DNA of 64,000 nt from an uncultured Chlorobiales bacterium (GCA_903929135.1 CAIYTH010000002.1:62001-126000); one strand, 5' to 3'. Shown: positions 8,720-21,520, counted from the first letter of the stretch. Numbers and translations: made by a program. The notes: generated by a model from the letters alone, not told the origin.

Positions 8720-9711
8720 CCAGACCCTCCTCTAAGACCAGAACCGATCCTGACGTGGCGATCCATCCGTGCATCGTTTCGTTCATGTCGTTCCTCGAAT
8801 CCGAAGGAAACGTCTCCCCCCGAACCCTTACCGCCTACAGGACAGACCTCATCCAGTACTTCTCTTTTCTCCGTGGGCACTGGATGCTTCCGGAAGGGGA
8901 GCCTGTCGATCCCGGCAGGGCTTCGGTCACCGATGTGCGCCTGTTCATGGGCAGCCTGCTTGACCGGGGCATCCAGCCCCGATCCATCGCAAGGAAGCTT
9001 GCGTCGGTCAAGAGCTGTTACCGCTACCTCCTGGAGTCAGGTGCGATCGGTCAGTCGTCGCTTTCACTGGTCATGACTCCCAGGCTCAGCCGGAAGGTTC
9101 CCGAATTCCTCAGCGAGAAGGAGGCGGACCTGCTGTTTGACCGTTTTCCCGAAGCTGCCGCAGGAGGCGGGAAGGATACCGGGGCAGGCAGGTTCGAGGC
9201 GTCAAGGGATCTGGCCGTGCTTGAAGTCCTCTATGGTTGCGGGCTTCGGTTATCCGAGGTGATCGGGCTTGAAACCGTCGATGTCGATCTTCAGCACGGG
9301 TTCCTGAAAATCCTGGGAAAGGGGCGCAAGCAGCGCATTGTTCCGCTTGGAAAGTCCGCTGCAGGGGCACTCAGAAATTATTTTGAAGTCAGGCGAAACT
9401 TCTTTAGAATACTTGAAGAGAGGGGTGGTGAATCGACCAGGGCATTCGTGACTTCAAGAGGCAGACAGTTGTATCCCATGCTTGTCCAGAGAATGACCAG
9501 ACGGTATCTCTCCTCGGTTACCGAGTCGGAAAGGAAAAACCCACACATTCTGCGGCACAGTTTTGCCACGCATCTCCTGAATGCCGGAGCTGACCTGAAA
9601 AGTGTCAGCGAAATGCTGGGCCACAGCAGCCTGACCACCACGGAGCTTTATACGCATGTCACCTTCAGCAGACTCAGGGAGGTATACCGGAAATCTCATC
9701 CACGAGCCTGA
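8716..9711 (+). CDS. xerC: tyrosine recombinase XerC/XerD
   Basis: A 331-residue site-specific recombinase, of the kind that resolves chromosome dimers at dif. The N-terminal SAM-like core-binding domain (FMSFLESEGNVSPRTLTAYRTDL) is followed by the catalytic domain with the full set of active-site residues: Arg in CGLRLSEVIGL, Lys in GKGRKQRIVPLG, HxxR in HILRHSFATH, His in LGHSSLTTTELYTHV and the nucleophilic Tyr in the same segment. Length and motif spacing are those of housekeeping Xer proteins rather than phage integrases, and no att site or mobile gene is adjacent. XerC versus XerD cannot be decided here. It overlaps the preceding gene by four bases. Confidence 0.88.
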   Translation: MTRPSSKTRTDPDVAIHPCIVSFMSFLESEGNVSPRTLTAYRTDLIQYFSFLRGHWMLPEGEPVDPGRASVTDVRLFMGSLLDRGIQPRSIARKLASVKSCYRYLLESGAIGQSSLSLVMTPRLSRKVPEFLSEKEADLLFDRFPEAAAGGGKDTGAGRFEASRDLAVLEVLYGCGLRLSEVIGLETVDVDLQHGFLKILGKGRKQRIVPLGKSAAGALRNYFEVRRNFFRILEERGGESTRAFVTSRGRQLYPMLVQRMTRRYLSSVTESERKNPHILRHSFATHLLNAGADLKSVSEMLGHSSLTTTELYTHVTFSRLREVYRKSHPRA

Positions 9712-9792
9712 TCCTTCATCACGTTTGTCATGGCCCGGGGGCTTTTCGGTCCCGTTCTTTCCCAGTATTCACTTATTTCAGAGGAGGTATGT

Positions 9793-10119
9793 ATGACAAA
9801 GTCCGTTACTGATGATGTGGTTGCCGTCAAGGTCACCCTTCGTCATTCCAGCAACCACAACACCATTGAGGGCTACGCCCAGGATGCCGCTTCGGGACTG
9901 ACCAGGTTTTACCCTGGGCCGATGAATTGTCATGTCATTCTCGACCATCAGAAGAACGATTTCGAGAACAACAAGCTTGCTGAAATAACCGTCCATGTGC
10001 CGCTGCGCGATTTTGTGGCCAGGGAGTCCGGACAGACCTATGAACAGGCGATCGACACGTGCGTCGATAACCTGACGAGACAGTTGAAGAAGTTCAAGGA
10101 GAAGCAACGGAACATCTGA
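9793..10119 (+). CDS. hpf: ribosome hibernation promoting factor (HPF/RaiA, short form)
   Basis: A 108-residue ribosome-associated inhibitor of the short HPF/YfiA class, which binds the 30S decoding centre in resting cells. The beta-alpha-beta-beta-beta-alpha pattern is visible (VAVKVTLRHSSNHNTIEGYAQ, CHVILDHQKNDFENNKLAEI, then the long C-terminal helix YEQAIDTCVDNLTRQLKKFKEK). The start is fixed at 9793 by AGGAGG at 9782-9787; the frame is open earlier but without a binding site. hprK follows after an 80-base gap containing a hairpin. The hpf-hprK pairing is common in bacteria that lack a full PTS. Confidence 0.88.
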   Translation: MTKSVTDDVVAVKVTLRHSSNHNTIEGYAQDAASGLTRFYPGPMNCHVILDHQKNDFENNKLAEITVHVPLRDFVARESGQTYEQAIDTCVDNLTRQLKKFKEKQRNI

Positions 10120-10128
10120 AAACCATTA

Positions 10129-10162
10129 CCGGAACAGGGTCAGCATGCTGGCCCTGTTCTGG
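10129..10162 (+). other. intergenic hairpin between hpf and hprK
   Basis: CCGGAACAGGG at 10129-10139 pairs, with one mismatch, with CCCTGTTCTGG at 10152-10162. There is no T run after it, so it is not a classical terminator. It may partly separate hpf from hprK expression or stabilise the hpf message. Confidence 0.45.
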
Positions 10163-10198
10163 TATTCTGCAGCGAGCAACCACCATCAACTCCCGAGC

Positions 10199-11224
10199 AT
10201 GAATTTTGACCAGAAGGGGTTAAAGAAGCGATCGATCACGGTCGCCTATTTTTTTGAGCATATAGGGGAGAAATTCGATTTCAAGCTTCGACGGCTCAAC
10301 AGCGTGGACGAGCAGAACCGAAGGATCTTCGAACGCGACCTCCATCGTCCCGGCCTTGCCATCGCGGGTTTCACCAACCTCTTCACGTACAAGCGGGTGC
10401 AGATTCTGGGCAACACCGAGACCAGGTTCCTGAACCACCTCGGGCACGATGTCCGCATGCAGGCATTCGCCAACTTCGTCAAGTTCAGGATGCCCTGCAT
10501 CATCCTGACCAGCAACAACAAACTCGATCAGGATCTGCTGGACCTCGCCACGGAAGCCGGCATACCGGTCTTCACCACGAGGCAGTCCTCGACCAAGGCA
10601 ATCTATTTCATTACCGAATTCCTCGACGAGCAGTTCTCGATGTACCAGCAGTACCACGGCTCGATGGTTGATGTCTACGGGGTCGGGGTGCTCATCACCG
10701 GCAAGAGCGGACTCGGCAAGTCGGAGATCGCGCTCGACCTGGTCGAACGCGGGCACGGACTTGTCGCCGACGACGTTGTCGTGCTCAAACGCAAGGGGGA
10801 GACCTCGACGATCGTCGCTTCGCGGAACAACATCATCGACCACTTCATGGAGATCCGTGGACTCGGCGTTGTGGATGTCCGTGCGAATTTCGGCATCAGG
10901 GCGATCCGCGACCGGAAGGTGGTGCAGGTGGTGGTCGAACTGCTCGAATGGAGCAAGGAGGCCGAATACGAGCGGCTCGGGCTCGATACCAAGAGCGTGA
11001 AGGTGCTCGGGGTCGATCTGCCGCTGGTGCAGCTGCCGATTTTTCCCGGCAAGAACATCACGGTCATCATCGAGGTGGTTGCCCTGAACGTCCTGCTGAA
11101 GCGATATTCGGGATATGTGGCGGCCGAAGCCCTCACCGAGAGGATTCGTACCGTGATCAACAAGGAGCGGGCGGTTTCGCCTGAACAATCAAATCCACTC
11201 TATCATGACGAAGAGATCGAATAG
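10199..11224 (+). CDS. hprK: HPr kinase/phosphorylase
   Basis: A bifunctional serine kinase/phosphorylase acting on HPr. The ATG at 10199 gives 341 residues; an earlier frame opening at 10145 lacks family similarity. The N-terminal MurF-like domain is followed by the C-terminal kinase domain, with the P-loop GKSGLGKSEIALDL near residue 165, the VADDVV strand, and the HprK signature MEIRGLGVVDVRANFG. In Chlorobi HprK occurs without a complete sugar PTS, and a regulatory rather than transport role is inferred. Its last 20 bases overlap the start of the next gene in another frame, so the two are translationally coupled. Confidence 0.95.
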   Translation: MNFDQKGLKKRSITVAYFFEHIGEKFDFKLRRLNSVDEQNRRIFERDLHRPGLAIAGFTNLFTYKRVQILGNTETRFLNHLGHDVRMQAFANFVKFRMPCIILTSNNKLDQDLLDLATEAGIPVFTTRQSSTKAIYFITEFLDEQFSMYQQYHGSMVDVYGVGVLITGKSGLGKSEIALDLVERGHGLVADDVVVLKRKGETSTIVASRNNIIDHFMEIRGLGVVDVRANFGIRAIRDRKVVQVVVELLEWSKEAEYERLGLDTKSVKVLGVDLPLVQLPIFPGKNITVIIEVVALNVLLKRYSGYVAAEALTERIRTVINKERAVSPEQSNPLYHDEEIE

Positions 11225-12986
11225 GGCCTCCGCGTTTTTCGGGCTTCTTCTCCTGCTTTCCGTGACGCTCCTCTCTTCGGCCTGTTCGAAACAGAAGGGA
11301 GGTACGCCGCTTTCGACCTCGGCGAGGGACAGCACGCTGGTGGTCGCCATGCTCGGGGATGCGGACTACCTCAATCCGGTGATCGGCGCCTCGGTGACCT
11401 CGGGCAACATCGCCGGCCTCATCTATCCCTCCCTCCTGCAGAGCGAGTTCGACACCTCGACCGGCCTGCTCAATTACCTGGCGATTGAAAAGAAGCTCCG
11501 TCCCTCCAGTCCGGGAGTTGCAAGCCGTTCACCGAAAGGGGCGCTTGCCAAAACCTGGATCATGGCTCCCGACAACCGTTCCATCACCTACATCCTGAGA
11601 AGCGACGCCCGCTGGGAAGACGGCAAGCCGATCGTATCCCGGGATTTCAAGTTCGCCTACCGCCTCTACGGCGACCCGGTCATCGCAAGTCCCCGTCAGC
11701 AGTATCTCGCCGAACTGGTCGGGGCGGACAAGGGGGCAGTCGACTTCGACCGTGCCATCGAGACGCCGAACGACACGACCCTGGTGTTCCATTTCCACAA
11801 GCCGGTGCCCGAGCATCTCGCCCTGTTCCACACCTCGCTCACCCCGTTGCCCGAGCACATCTGGAAAGATGTGAAGCCCCGGGAGTTCCGGGAGTCGAAG
11901 CTCAACATGAAACCGGTCGGATCGGGGCCATACCGCCTGGTCACCTGGAACAAGCAGCAGGATGTCACGCTCGCTTCGAACCCGTCGTGCGTGCTGCCAA
12001 AGCCTGGCAACATCAGGAAAATCATGTTCCGTGTCGTGCCGGATTATACGGTGCGCCTTACCCAGCTCCAGACCGGAGCGGTGGACGTGGTCGAAAACGT
12101 GAAGCCCGAGGACTTCGGCGCCCTCACGCGTGCCAATCCGGGCCTGGAGGTCAAGACGGTCGGCCTGAGGGTCTTCGATTATGTCGGCTGGTCGAACATC
12201 GACCACGACTATTTCCACAAGACCGGCAAGATCCGGCCACATCCGCTGTTCGGATCGCCGGCGGTACGCCTGGCCCTGACCCATGCGATCGACCGCGAGG
12301 CGATCATCGACGGCTATCTCGGCACCTACGGCACGATCTGCAACACCGACATCTCCCCCTCGCTGAAGTGGGCTTACGACGATACGATCAAGCCGCACGC
12401 CTGCGATCCGGCCCTTGCCGCGAAGCTGCTGGAAAAGGAGGGATGGCTGCCCGGACCTGACGGCATCAGGCAGAAGAACGGCCGGAAATTCGCCTTCACG
12501 CTCTACACGAACGCGGGTAACGACCGACGCAACTACGCCTGCGTCGTGATCCAGCAGAACCTGAAAGAGCTCGGCATCGACTGCAAGATCGAGATGCAGG
12601 AGTCGAATGTCTTTTTCGAGAACCTGCAGTCGAGGAACCTCGACGCCTGGATGGCCGGCTGGTCGATCGGCCTGGAGATCGATCCGCTCGACGTCTGGGG
12701 CTCCGACCTCGACAAGAGCCGATTCAACTTCACCGGTTACCAGAACCCGAGGATCGAGCAGCTCAGCCAGCTCGCCAAGGCGAAGATGCGTCCTGAAGAC
12801 GCCCGTCCTTTCTGGGTCGAGTACCAGCAGATCCTTCATCGCGACCAGCCGGTTACCTTCCTCTACTGGATCAGGGAGACGCACGGCTTCAGCAAACGCA
12901 TCATCGGCGAAGAACTCAACATTTCGGGGACCTTCTACAATATCGACGACTGGACCCTCAACCCATCAGCCAACGCTGTTCGATAG
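11205..12986 (+). CDS. peptide/nickel ABC transporter substrate-binding lipoprotein
   Basis: A 593-residue family 5 extracellular solute-binding protein (DppA/OppA type). The N-terminus is a lipoprotein signal with hydrophobic core LLLLLSVTL and lipobox LSSAC (Cys 27). The mature domain shows the usual segments: LNPVIG early, KTWIMAPDNRSITYILRSDARWEDGKPI, YVGWSNI and HAIDREAIIDGYL. It is encoded 6 bases before a cognate permease, giving a binding protein plus one permease. The second permease and the ATPases are not in the window. The ligand is not predictable; oligopeptides are the default for the family. It overlaps hprK by 20 bases. Confidence 0.9.
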   Translation: MTKRSNRASAFFGLLLLLSVTLLSSACSKQKGGTPLSTSARDSTLVVAMLGDADYLNPVIGASVTSGNIAGLIYPSLLQSEFDTSTGLLNYLAIEKKLRPSSPGVASRSPKGALAKTWIMAPDNRSITYILRSDARWEDGKPIVSRDFKFAYRLYGDPVIASPRQQYLAELVGADKGAVDFDRAIETPNDTTLVFHFHKPVPEHLALFHTSLTPLPEHIWKDVKPREFRESKLNMKPVGSGPYRLVTWNKQQDVTLASNPSCVLPKPGNIRKIMFRVVPDYTVRLTQLQTGAVDVVENVKPEDFGALTRANPGLEVKTVGLRVFDYVGWSNIDHDYFHKTGKIRPHPLFGSPAVRLALTHAIDREAIIDGYLGTYGTICNTDISPSLKWAYDDTIKPHACDPALAAKLLEKEGWLPGPDGIRQKNGRKFAFTLYTNAGNDRRNYACVVIQQNLKELGIDCKIEMQESNVFFENLQSRNLDAWMAGWSIGLEIDPLDVWGSDLDKSRFNFTGYQNPRIEQLSQLAKAKMRPEDARPFWVEYQQILHRDQPVTFLYWIRETHGFSKRIIGEELNISGTFYNIDDWTLNPSANAVR

Positions 12987-12992
12987 GACCTT

Positions 12993-13958
12993 ATGGCCTC
13001 ATACATCCTGAGACGGCTCCTCATCGCCGTACCGCTCGTGTTCGGGGTGCTGACCCTGACCTTCTTCATCATCAGGCTCGCGCCCGGTGACCCTGCGGCC
13101 TTTTTCATCCAGCCGGGCATCAGCCCCAACGTGGCCGAACAGATCCGCCAGCAGTATGGGCTGAACGATCCGCTTCCGGTCCAGTACATCAAGTGGCTTG
13201 GCAATGTCCTGCACGGTGATTTCGGCCGCAGCTTCAGCCGTGCCCAGCAGCCTGTGTTCGACGTGATCGCCGAGGCCCTGCCCGTGACCATGACCATCGC
13301 CGTCCTGACCCTGATTGCCAATTTTGCGTTCGGCATCATCATCGGCGTCATTTCGGCAGTCAGGCAGAACACCTTCCTTGACCGTTTCCTGACCGTTACG
13401 GCCCTCTTTTTCTATTCGATGCCCGAGTTCTGGTTCGCCCTGATGATGATCATCCTCTTCGCCCTGAAACTTCCGGTTTTCCCGGTCTCCGGCCTCAACG
13501 AAGTGGGTGCGGAAAGCTACGGGCCGGTCGGTTTCGTGCTCGACCGGATCTGGCATCTCGTCCTTCCGGTCACGGTGCTCAGCATCAACGGCGCTGCCGG
13601 CATCGCCAGGTATGTCAGGGGGAGCATGCTCGAGGTGATCCGGCAGGACTATGTACGAACGGCGCGGGCCAAGGGGCTTTCCGAGAGTGCGGTCATCCTG
13701 AAGCACGCCCTCCGGAATGCGCTGCTTCCGGTGGTCACGCTCATCGGAAGTTCGCTTCCGTTCATCTTCAGCGGGGCGTTGTTCATCGAAGTGATTTTCG
13801 CATTTCCCGGGATGGGGAGGGTGACCGTCGAGGCGATCTTCGCGCGCGACTATCCGCTGATCATTGCCGACACCTTCGTTTCCGGCACCCTGATCGTGCT
13901 GGGCAACCTCATGTCCGACGTGCTGTATGCGGTGGTAGATCCGAGGATCAAACTTTGA
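12993..13958 (+). CDS. peptide ABC transporter permease (DppB/OppB family)
   Basis: A 321-residue inner-membrane permease with six predicted helices. The N-terminus MASYILRRLLIAVPLVFGVL is typical of OppB/DppB. The large periplasmic segment contains the QQYGLNDPLPVQYIKWL block. The EAA loop that contacts the ATPase is VRTARAKGLSESAVILKHALRNALLP. It follows the binding protein by 6 bases, so the two form an operon. No second permease follows: the next gene is ruvB. The partner subunits must be elsewhere or absent. Confidence 0.92.
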   Translation: MASYILRRLLIAVPLVFGVLTLTFFIIRLAPGDPAAFFIQPGISPNVAEQIRQQYGLNDPLPVQYIKWLGNVLHGDFGRSFSRAQQPVFDVIAEALPVTMTIAVLTLIANFAFGIIIGVISAVRQNTFLDRFLTVTALFFYSMPEFWFALMMIILFALKLPVFPVSGLNEVGAESYGPVGFVLDRIWHLVLPVTVLSINGAAGIARYVRGSMLEVIRQDYVRTARAKGLSESAVILKHALRNALLPVVTLIGSSLPFIFSGALFIEVIFAFPGMGRVTVEAIFARDYPLIIADTFVSGTLIVLGNLMSDVLYAVVDPRIKL

Positions 13959-14049
13959 TGAGAGCCTCTATATATTTGTTCCGAAACCTGGTTTCTGAGT
14001 CGGGCGGTGCTCAAATGGGGTATGCTGAACCCGTTAACTTTTGTATTTC

Positions 14050-15093
14050 GTGAGGATTGAACTGTTGAATACCGCTTCCGACCCGACAGAAGTCCGGTTC
14101 GAGGAGCAGATACGACCCCAGAGCATGGGTGATTTCGCCGGCCAGAAAAAGCTGACGGACAACCTGAAAGTGTTCATCACCGCGGCAAGGAAGCGTGGCG
14201 ATGCGCTCGACCACGTGCTGCTCTCCGGGCCTCCGGGCCTCGGCAAGACCACCCTTGCCCATATCATCGCTGCGGAGATGGGCGGAGGCATCAAGATCAC
14301 TTCGGGTCCGCTGATAGACAAGGCAGGCAACCTTGCCGGTCTGCTGACGAGCCTGCAGAAGGGCGACATCCTGTTCATCGACGAAATCCATCGCCTCGCG
14401 CCTGCCGTCGAGGAGTATCTCTATTCGGCCATGGAGGATTTCCGGATCGACATTCTGCTTGACAGCGGACCGGCATCGCGAGCTGTCCAGCTCAAGCTCG
14501 AACCGTTCACGCTTGTCGGGGCAACCACCAGGGCCGGACTGCTCACCTCTCCGCTCAGGGCACGGTTCGGTATCAACAGCCGGTTGGACTACTACTCCCC
14601 GGAGTTGATACAGCATATCGTGGTCAGGTCTTCGACGATTCTGAACATCGGTATCGACGAGGATGCAGCCATGGAGATCGCCCGGCGTTCGAGGGGGACC
14701 CCCCGGATTGCGAACAGGCTGCTCCGGCGTGCCCGCGATTTCGCGCAGGTCGCCAACGAGCAGGAAATTACCCTTGAGACCGCCCGAAGGACCCTCGAAT
14801 CGCTCGAGATCGACGAAGGTGGCCTGGACGACATGGACAAGAAGATCCTTGACACGATCGTCAACAAGTTCGACGGCGGCCCGGTCGGCGTGGCTTCGCT
14901 CGCTGTTTCGGTCGGCGAGGAGCAGGATACCATCGAGGAGGTTTATGAACCCTACCTGATCCAGGTCGGGTATCTTGCCCGCACTCCCAGGGGAAGAGTA
15001 GCGACTCGACTCGCCATGGCCAGGTTCGCAACTCCGGGGCCCAATCCGGGGCAAGGCCCCCTGTTCGACGATGGTGGAGCATATGGGAAGTGA
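14050..15093 (+). CDS. ruvB: Holliday junction branch migration ATPase RuvB
   Basis: The hexameric DNA motor of the RuvAB complex. A GTG at 14050 (MRIELLNTASDP) gives 347 residues; a TTG three codons earlier is possible, and neither has a clear ribosome binding site. Walker A is SGPPGLGKTTLAH near residue 58, Walker B ILFIDEIHRL, sensor 1 VGATTRAG, then the winged-helix C-terminus ending in the region TPRGRVATRLA. All catalytic elements are present. ruvA and ruvC are not adjacent. It overlaps the TPR gene that follows. Confidence 0.95.
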   Translation: MRIELLNTASDPTEVRFEEQIRPQSMGDFAGQKKLTDNLKVFITAARKRGDALDHVLLSGPPGLGKTTLAHIIAAEMGGGIKITSGPLIDKAGNLAGLLTSLQKGDILFIDEIHRLAPAVEEYLYSAMEDFRIDILLDSGPASRAVQLKLEPFTLVGATTRAGLLTSPLRARFGINSRLDYYSPELIQHIVVRSSTILNIGIDEDAAMEIARRSRGTPRIANRLLRRARDFAQVANEQEITLETARRTLESLEIDEGGLDDMDKKILDTIVNKFDGGPVGVASLAVSVGEEQDTIEEVYEPYLIQVGYLARTPRGRVATRLAMARFATPGPNPGQGPLFDDGGAYGK

Positions 15094-16831
15094 TTCTCCG
15101 GTCCGGCGCGGCATGCGATTCCCGATCTGCCAGACGGGAAGGCTCTGCCTTCAGGTTTTTGCACTGCTCGCCTTCGCGGTGATGCAGACGGGTACGCTTT
15201 CAGGAAAGGAGATGCAGGGAGCCCGGGGCAACGCTTTCCATGCAGAGGTGCCGGATAGCTCGATGCGCGCATTCGCACATGGTTCTTTTCTGGTCATGAA
15301 GGGCGATTACTGGGGAGCCATCGAAGTGTTCCGGAAGATCGTTCCGCAGAGTCCCGAGGATGCCGCTGCGGTGCGCTACTCCATGTCGATGGCCTTTTCC
15401 GGCCTGTCGGTACCTGATTCGGCGAGGGTCCACGGGGAGGCTGCCGTCAGGCTGGATCCGCGAAATATGCATTATGCCAGGTATCTCGCCGTGATCGTCC
15501 ATGACATGCAGGATTACAAACGGGCGGCCGAGCTTTACGGGCAGGCGGCACTGATCGATCCGGACCGTCCGGACATGCTTTACGCACAGGCGCTCGAATA
15601 TGTGGCCGCTCAACAGCCTGTCGAGGCGCTCGAAGTCTTCGGGCGACTCCTGAAGCGTGATCCTCTCGACGAGAAGGTGCTGTCGCAATCCCTGTGGCTT
15701 CAGATCGCCCTCAAACGGTACACGGACGCCATCGTGACCCTCAGACAGCTGATCGGTGTCGTCGGGAGCAACCAGAAGCTCGAACTGACGCTCGGCGAGC
15801 TCTACGAGCAGACCGGTCAGCCGGAAAAGGCTCTCGAGACTATCAGGGCCATCATCGCAGCAGACCGGAACGCTGTTCCTCCATGGGTCGCGCTCCTCGA
15901 TCATTATATCAGGTCAGGCAACCGCGAGGCGCTCATCCGGGAGTACCGCGCCTTCGATAAACTGTCGTCCGAGGATGTCGGCTCCTCCATCGAATTGACA
16001 AGACTTTTCGCTGCCCGCACCGAATCCGATTCGCTCTATGTCGAACCGGTGTACAGCATGCTCGACGATCTGGCCGTGCATCACCCTCGGGAGAGCAGGA
16101 TCCATGTCCTGAAGGGGGTTTTCGAGATGACCCGCAACCAGAGTGCGCGTGCGGTCGAAAGTTTCAAAACGGCGCTCCTCCTTGACGCCAGGAACATCGA
16201 CGCATGGGAAAACCTCGTGATGGCGTATCTGGATCGCAAGGACAAACGCATGGCGTTCTCCTCCATTGCCAGGGCGAAGCTTGCGCTTCCCCGTGAGGTG
16301 CCGAGAATGAAGGTTCTCGAGGGGTACCTCTTGCTGCACACCGGTTCACCGGCCATGGCCGCAGGCGTCCTGGAATCGGTCGTCGGTACTCGACACAGGA
16401 TCAAGGATCACGACCTGCTGATCCGGGCCAACGTCACCCTTGCCATGGCCTATGACCAGCTTGGCAGGAGAAAACGCAGCGGTGAGGCATATGCCAGGGT
16501 GCTCGAACTCGATCCGCACAACTCGATGGCCATGAACAACCTCGCCTATCTGTATGCAGATGAGGGAATCCTGCTCCAGAAAGCGTTGCGGCTTTCCCGG
16601 AACGCCGTGATGCTTGATCCCGAAAACGGGGTGTTCCTCGATACGCTCGGCTGGGTGAACTACCGCCTCGGCAGTTATGCCGCCGCACGCGACTTCCTCG
16701 AAAAGGCCGTGGCCACAGGGATCGGCGAGCCTGAAATCTACAACCATCTCGGCACGGTCTACCAGAAGCTCGGCGAAGCGGATAAAGCCAAAGAGATGTT
16801 CGACAAGGTCAGGGAGTCGAAAAAGCGATAA
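15083..16831 (+). CDS. exported tetratricopeptide-repeat protein
   Basis: A TPR protein of about 582 residues. The ATG at 15083 is preceded by GGAG at 15075-15078. ATGs at 15071 and 15113 are also in frame, and the last gives the most compact signal peptide (MRFPICQTGRLCLQVFALLA). All candidate starts lead to an N-terminal export signal, so the protein is probably periplasmic or outer-membrane associated. At least ten TPR-like helical hairpins follow; the clearest are MAMNNLAYLYADEG and FLDTLGWVNYRLGSYAAARD near the C-terminus. The layout resembles large BamD/PelB-like TPR scaffolds, but no specific family is recognised. The start overlaps ruvB by 11 bases. A terminator shared with nifJ lies 20 bases past the stop. 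Confidence 0.82.
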   Translation: MGSDSPVRRGMRFPICQTGRLCLQVFALLAFAVMQTGTLSGKEMQGARGNAFHAEVPDSSMRAFAHGSFLVMKGDYWGAIEVFRKIVPQSPEDAAAVRYSMSMAFSGLSVPDSARVHGEAAVRLDPRNMHYARYLAVIVHDMQDYKRAAELYGQAALIDPDRPDMLYAQALEYVAAQQPVEALEVFGRLLKRDPLDEKVLSQSLWLQIALKRYTDAIVTLRQLIGVVGSNQKLELTLGELYEQTGQPEKALETIRAIIAADRNAVPPWVALLDHYIRSGNREALIREYRAFDKLSSEDVGSSIELTRLFAARTESDSLYVEPVYSMLDDLAVHHPRESRIHVLKGVFEMTRNQSARAVESFKTALLLDARNIDAWENLVMAYLDRKDKRMAFSSIARAKLALPREVPRMKVLEGYLLLHTGSPAMAAGVLESVVGTRHRIKDHDLLIRANVTLAMAYDQLGRRKRSGEAYARVLELDPHNSMAMNNLAYLYADEGILLQKALRLSRNAVMLDPENGVFLDTLGWVNYRLGSYAAARDFLEKAVATGIGEPEIYNHLGTVYQKLGEADKAKEMFDKVRESKKR

Positions 16832-16850
16832 ACCGGGAATGGGGTATCAA

Positions 16851-16882
16851 AGGAAAAGGCGGCCATTTGGCCGCCTTTTCCT
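16851..16882. terminator. bidirectional terminator between the TPR gene and nifJ
   Basis: A perfect 14-base stem (AGGAAAAGGCGGCC at 16851-16864 with its complement at 16869-16882) and a 4-base loop. A/T-rich flanks on each side let it act for both convergent genes. Confidence 0.9.
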
Positions 16883-16908
16883 TTGGTGCATCGATGTCGC
16901 CTGCCGCC

Positions 16909-20454
<3,546 letters not shown>

Positions 20455-20683
20455 ACGATCATTAACTGGATTATGATTTGATGGGACTTGTGTGATCCTC
20501 GACACGTAAACCACGAAGGAACGGGAAATGTTACAATCGCAGGTAAGAAAGCTTCGAGAGTGCTTTTTAAGATAGGAAAAAAACTGATATACTTCAATTC
20601 CGTTCACTTTTCTCCCGGCACTTCCGGACGACCACGGATAACCCCGGCAAGCACGAATCATGCACCTCTGGAGGAGGTTTTTA

Positions 20684-21457
20684 TTGGAATTCAATGGCAA
20701 CTCCGACGCTCCGCTCCAGGAGCACCCCGAACAGGTCGTCTATGGCCGCAACGCCGTGATCGAGCTTTTGCAGACCAAACCCGAGACCGTAGAGAAAATC
20801 TACCTGCAGTTCAACACCTCCCATCCCAAGCTCAAGGAGATCGTCATCACGGCCAGGCGGCTGAAAATCCCATGCGGCAAGGCCCGCATGGAGAAGCTCA
20901 CCCAGCTTGCCGGAACCGCCAAGAACCAGGGCGTCTGCGCCCTGATCAGCAGCATAAGCTTCTATGACCTCGAAGAGATTCTTGCTGCCCCGCGCAACAC
21001 CGCACCGCTGCTCGTGATCCTGCAGGGGCTCGAGGATCCCCATAACGTGGGGGCGATCGTCCGGACCGCCGAAGCGGTGGCCGCAGACGCCGTCATCCTG
21101 ATCGAGGGAAAGGGGGCTCCGGTCAACGCCACCGTGCACAAGGCATCTGCCGGCGCACTGTCGCACATGCGCATCTGCAAGGTCAGGAGCCTGGTCAAGT
21201 GTCTCGACCGGCTTCACGAACGCGGTTTCCGAATCGCCGCCGCCGACATGGACGCTGAAAAGAACCACACCGACGTCGATTGGCGCAGGCCCATGGCCCT
21301 TGTCATGGGGGCGGAGGGCAGCGGGCTCGGTTCCGAAGCGATGAAACGATGCGACGATATCGTACGCATCCCGATGGCCGGATGCGTCGAATCGCTGAAC
21401 GTCAGCGTCGCCACCGGAGTCCTGCTTTACGAGGCGATGCGCCAGAGATTGAGCTGA
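20684..21457 (+). CDS. rlmB: TrmH/RlmB-family rRNA 2'-O-ribose methyltransferase (TTG start)
   Basis: A SPOUT-class methyltransferase of about 257 residues. The N-terminal substrate-binding L30e-like domain begins EQVVYGRNAVIELLQ. The knotted catalytic domain carries the three TrmH motifs: LEDPHNVGAIVRTAEA, LVMGAEGSGL and IPMAGCVESLNVSVA. This fits the G2251 23S rRNA methyltransferase RlmB, though other TrmH paralogues are hard to exclude. The start is set by sequence: GGAGGAGG at 20670-20677 sits six bases before TTG at 20684, while the in-frame ATG at 20660 lies upstream of that site. It is divergent from nifJ; the 229 bases between them hold both promoters. Confidence 0.88.
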   Translation: MEFNGNSDAPLQEHPEQVVYGRNAVIELLQTKPETVEKIYLQFNTSHPKLKEIVITARRLKIPCGKARMEKLTQLAGTAKNQGVCALISSISFYDLEEILAAPRNTAPLLVILQGLEDPHNVGAIVRTAEAVAADAVILIEGKGAPVNATVHKASAGALSHMRICKVRSLVKCLDRLHERGFRIAAADMDAEKNHTDVDWRRPMALVMGAEGSGLGSEAMKRCDDIVRIPMAGCVESLNVSVATGVLLYEAMRQRLS

Positions 21458-21475
21458 GGACCCACAGTACCGGAA

Positions 21476-21520
21476 ATGGACGAGATGGACGTTGTGGACT
21501 GTATGGACGCAATGGACAAA
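21476..21520. repeat. 9-base intergenic repeat, five tandem units
   Basis: Five consecutive nonamers of the form RTGGACNNN follow the rlmB stop and precede gcvH. The same unit recurs at 41.4, 43.2-43.4 and 62.5 kb. Confidence 0.8.
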
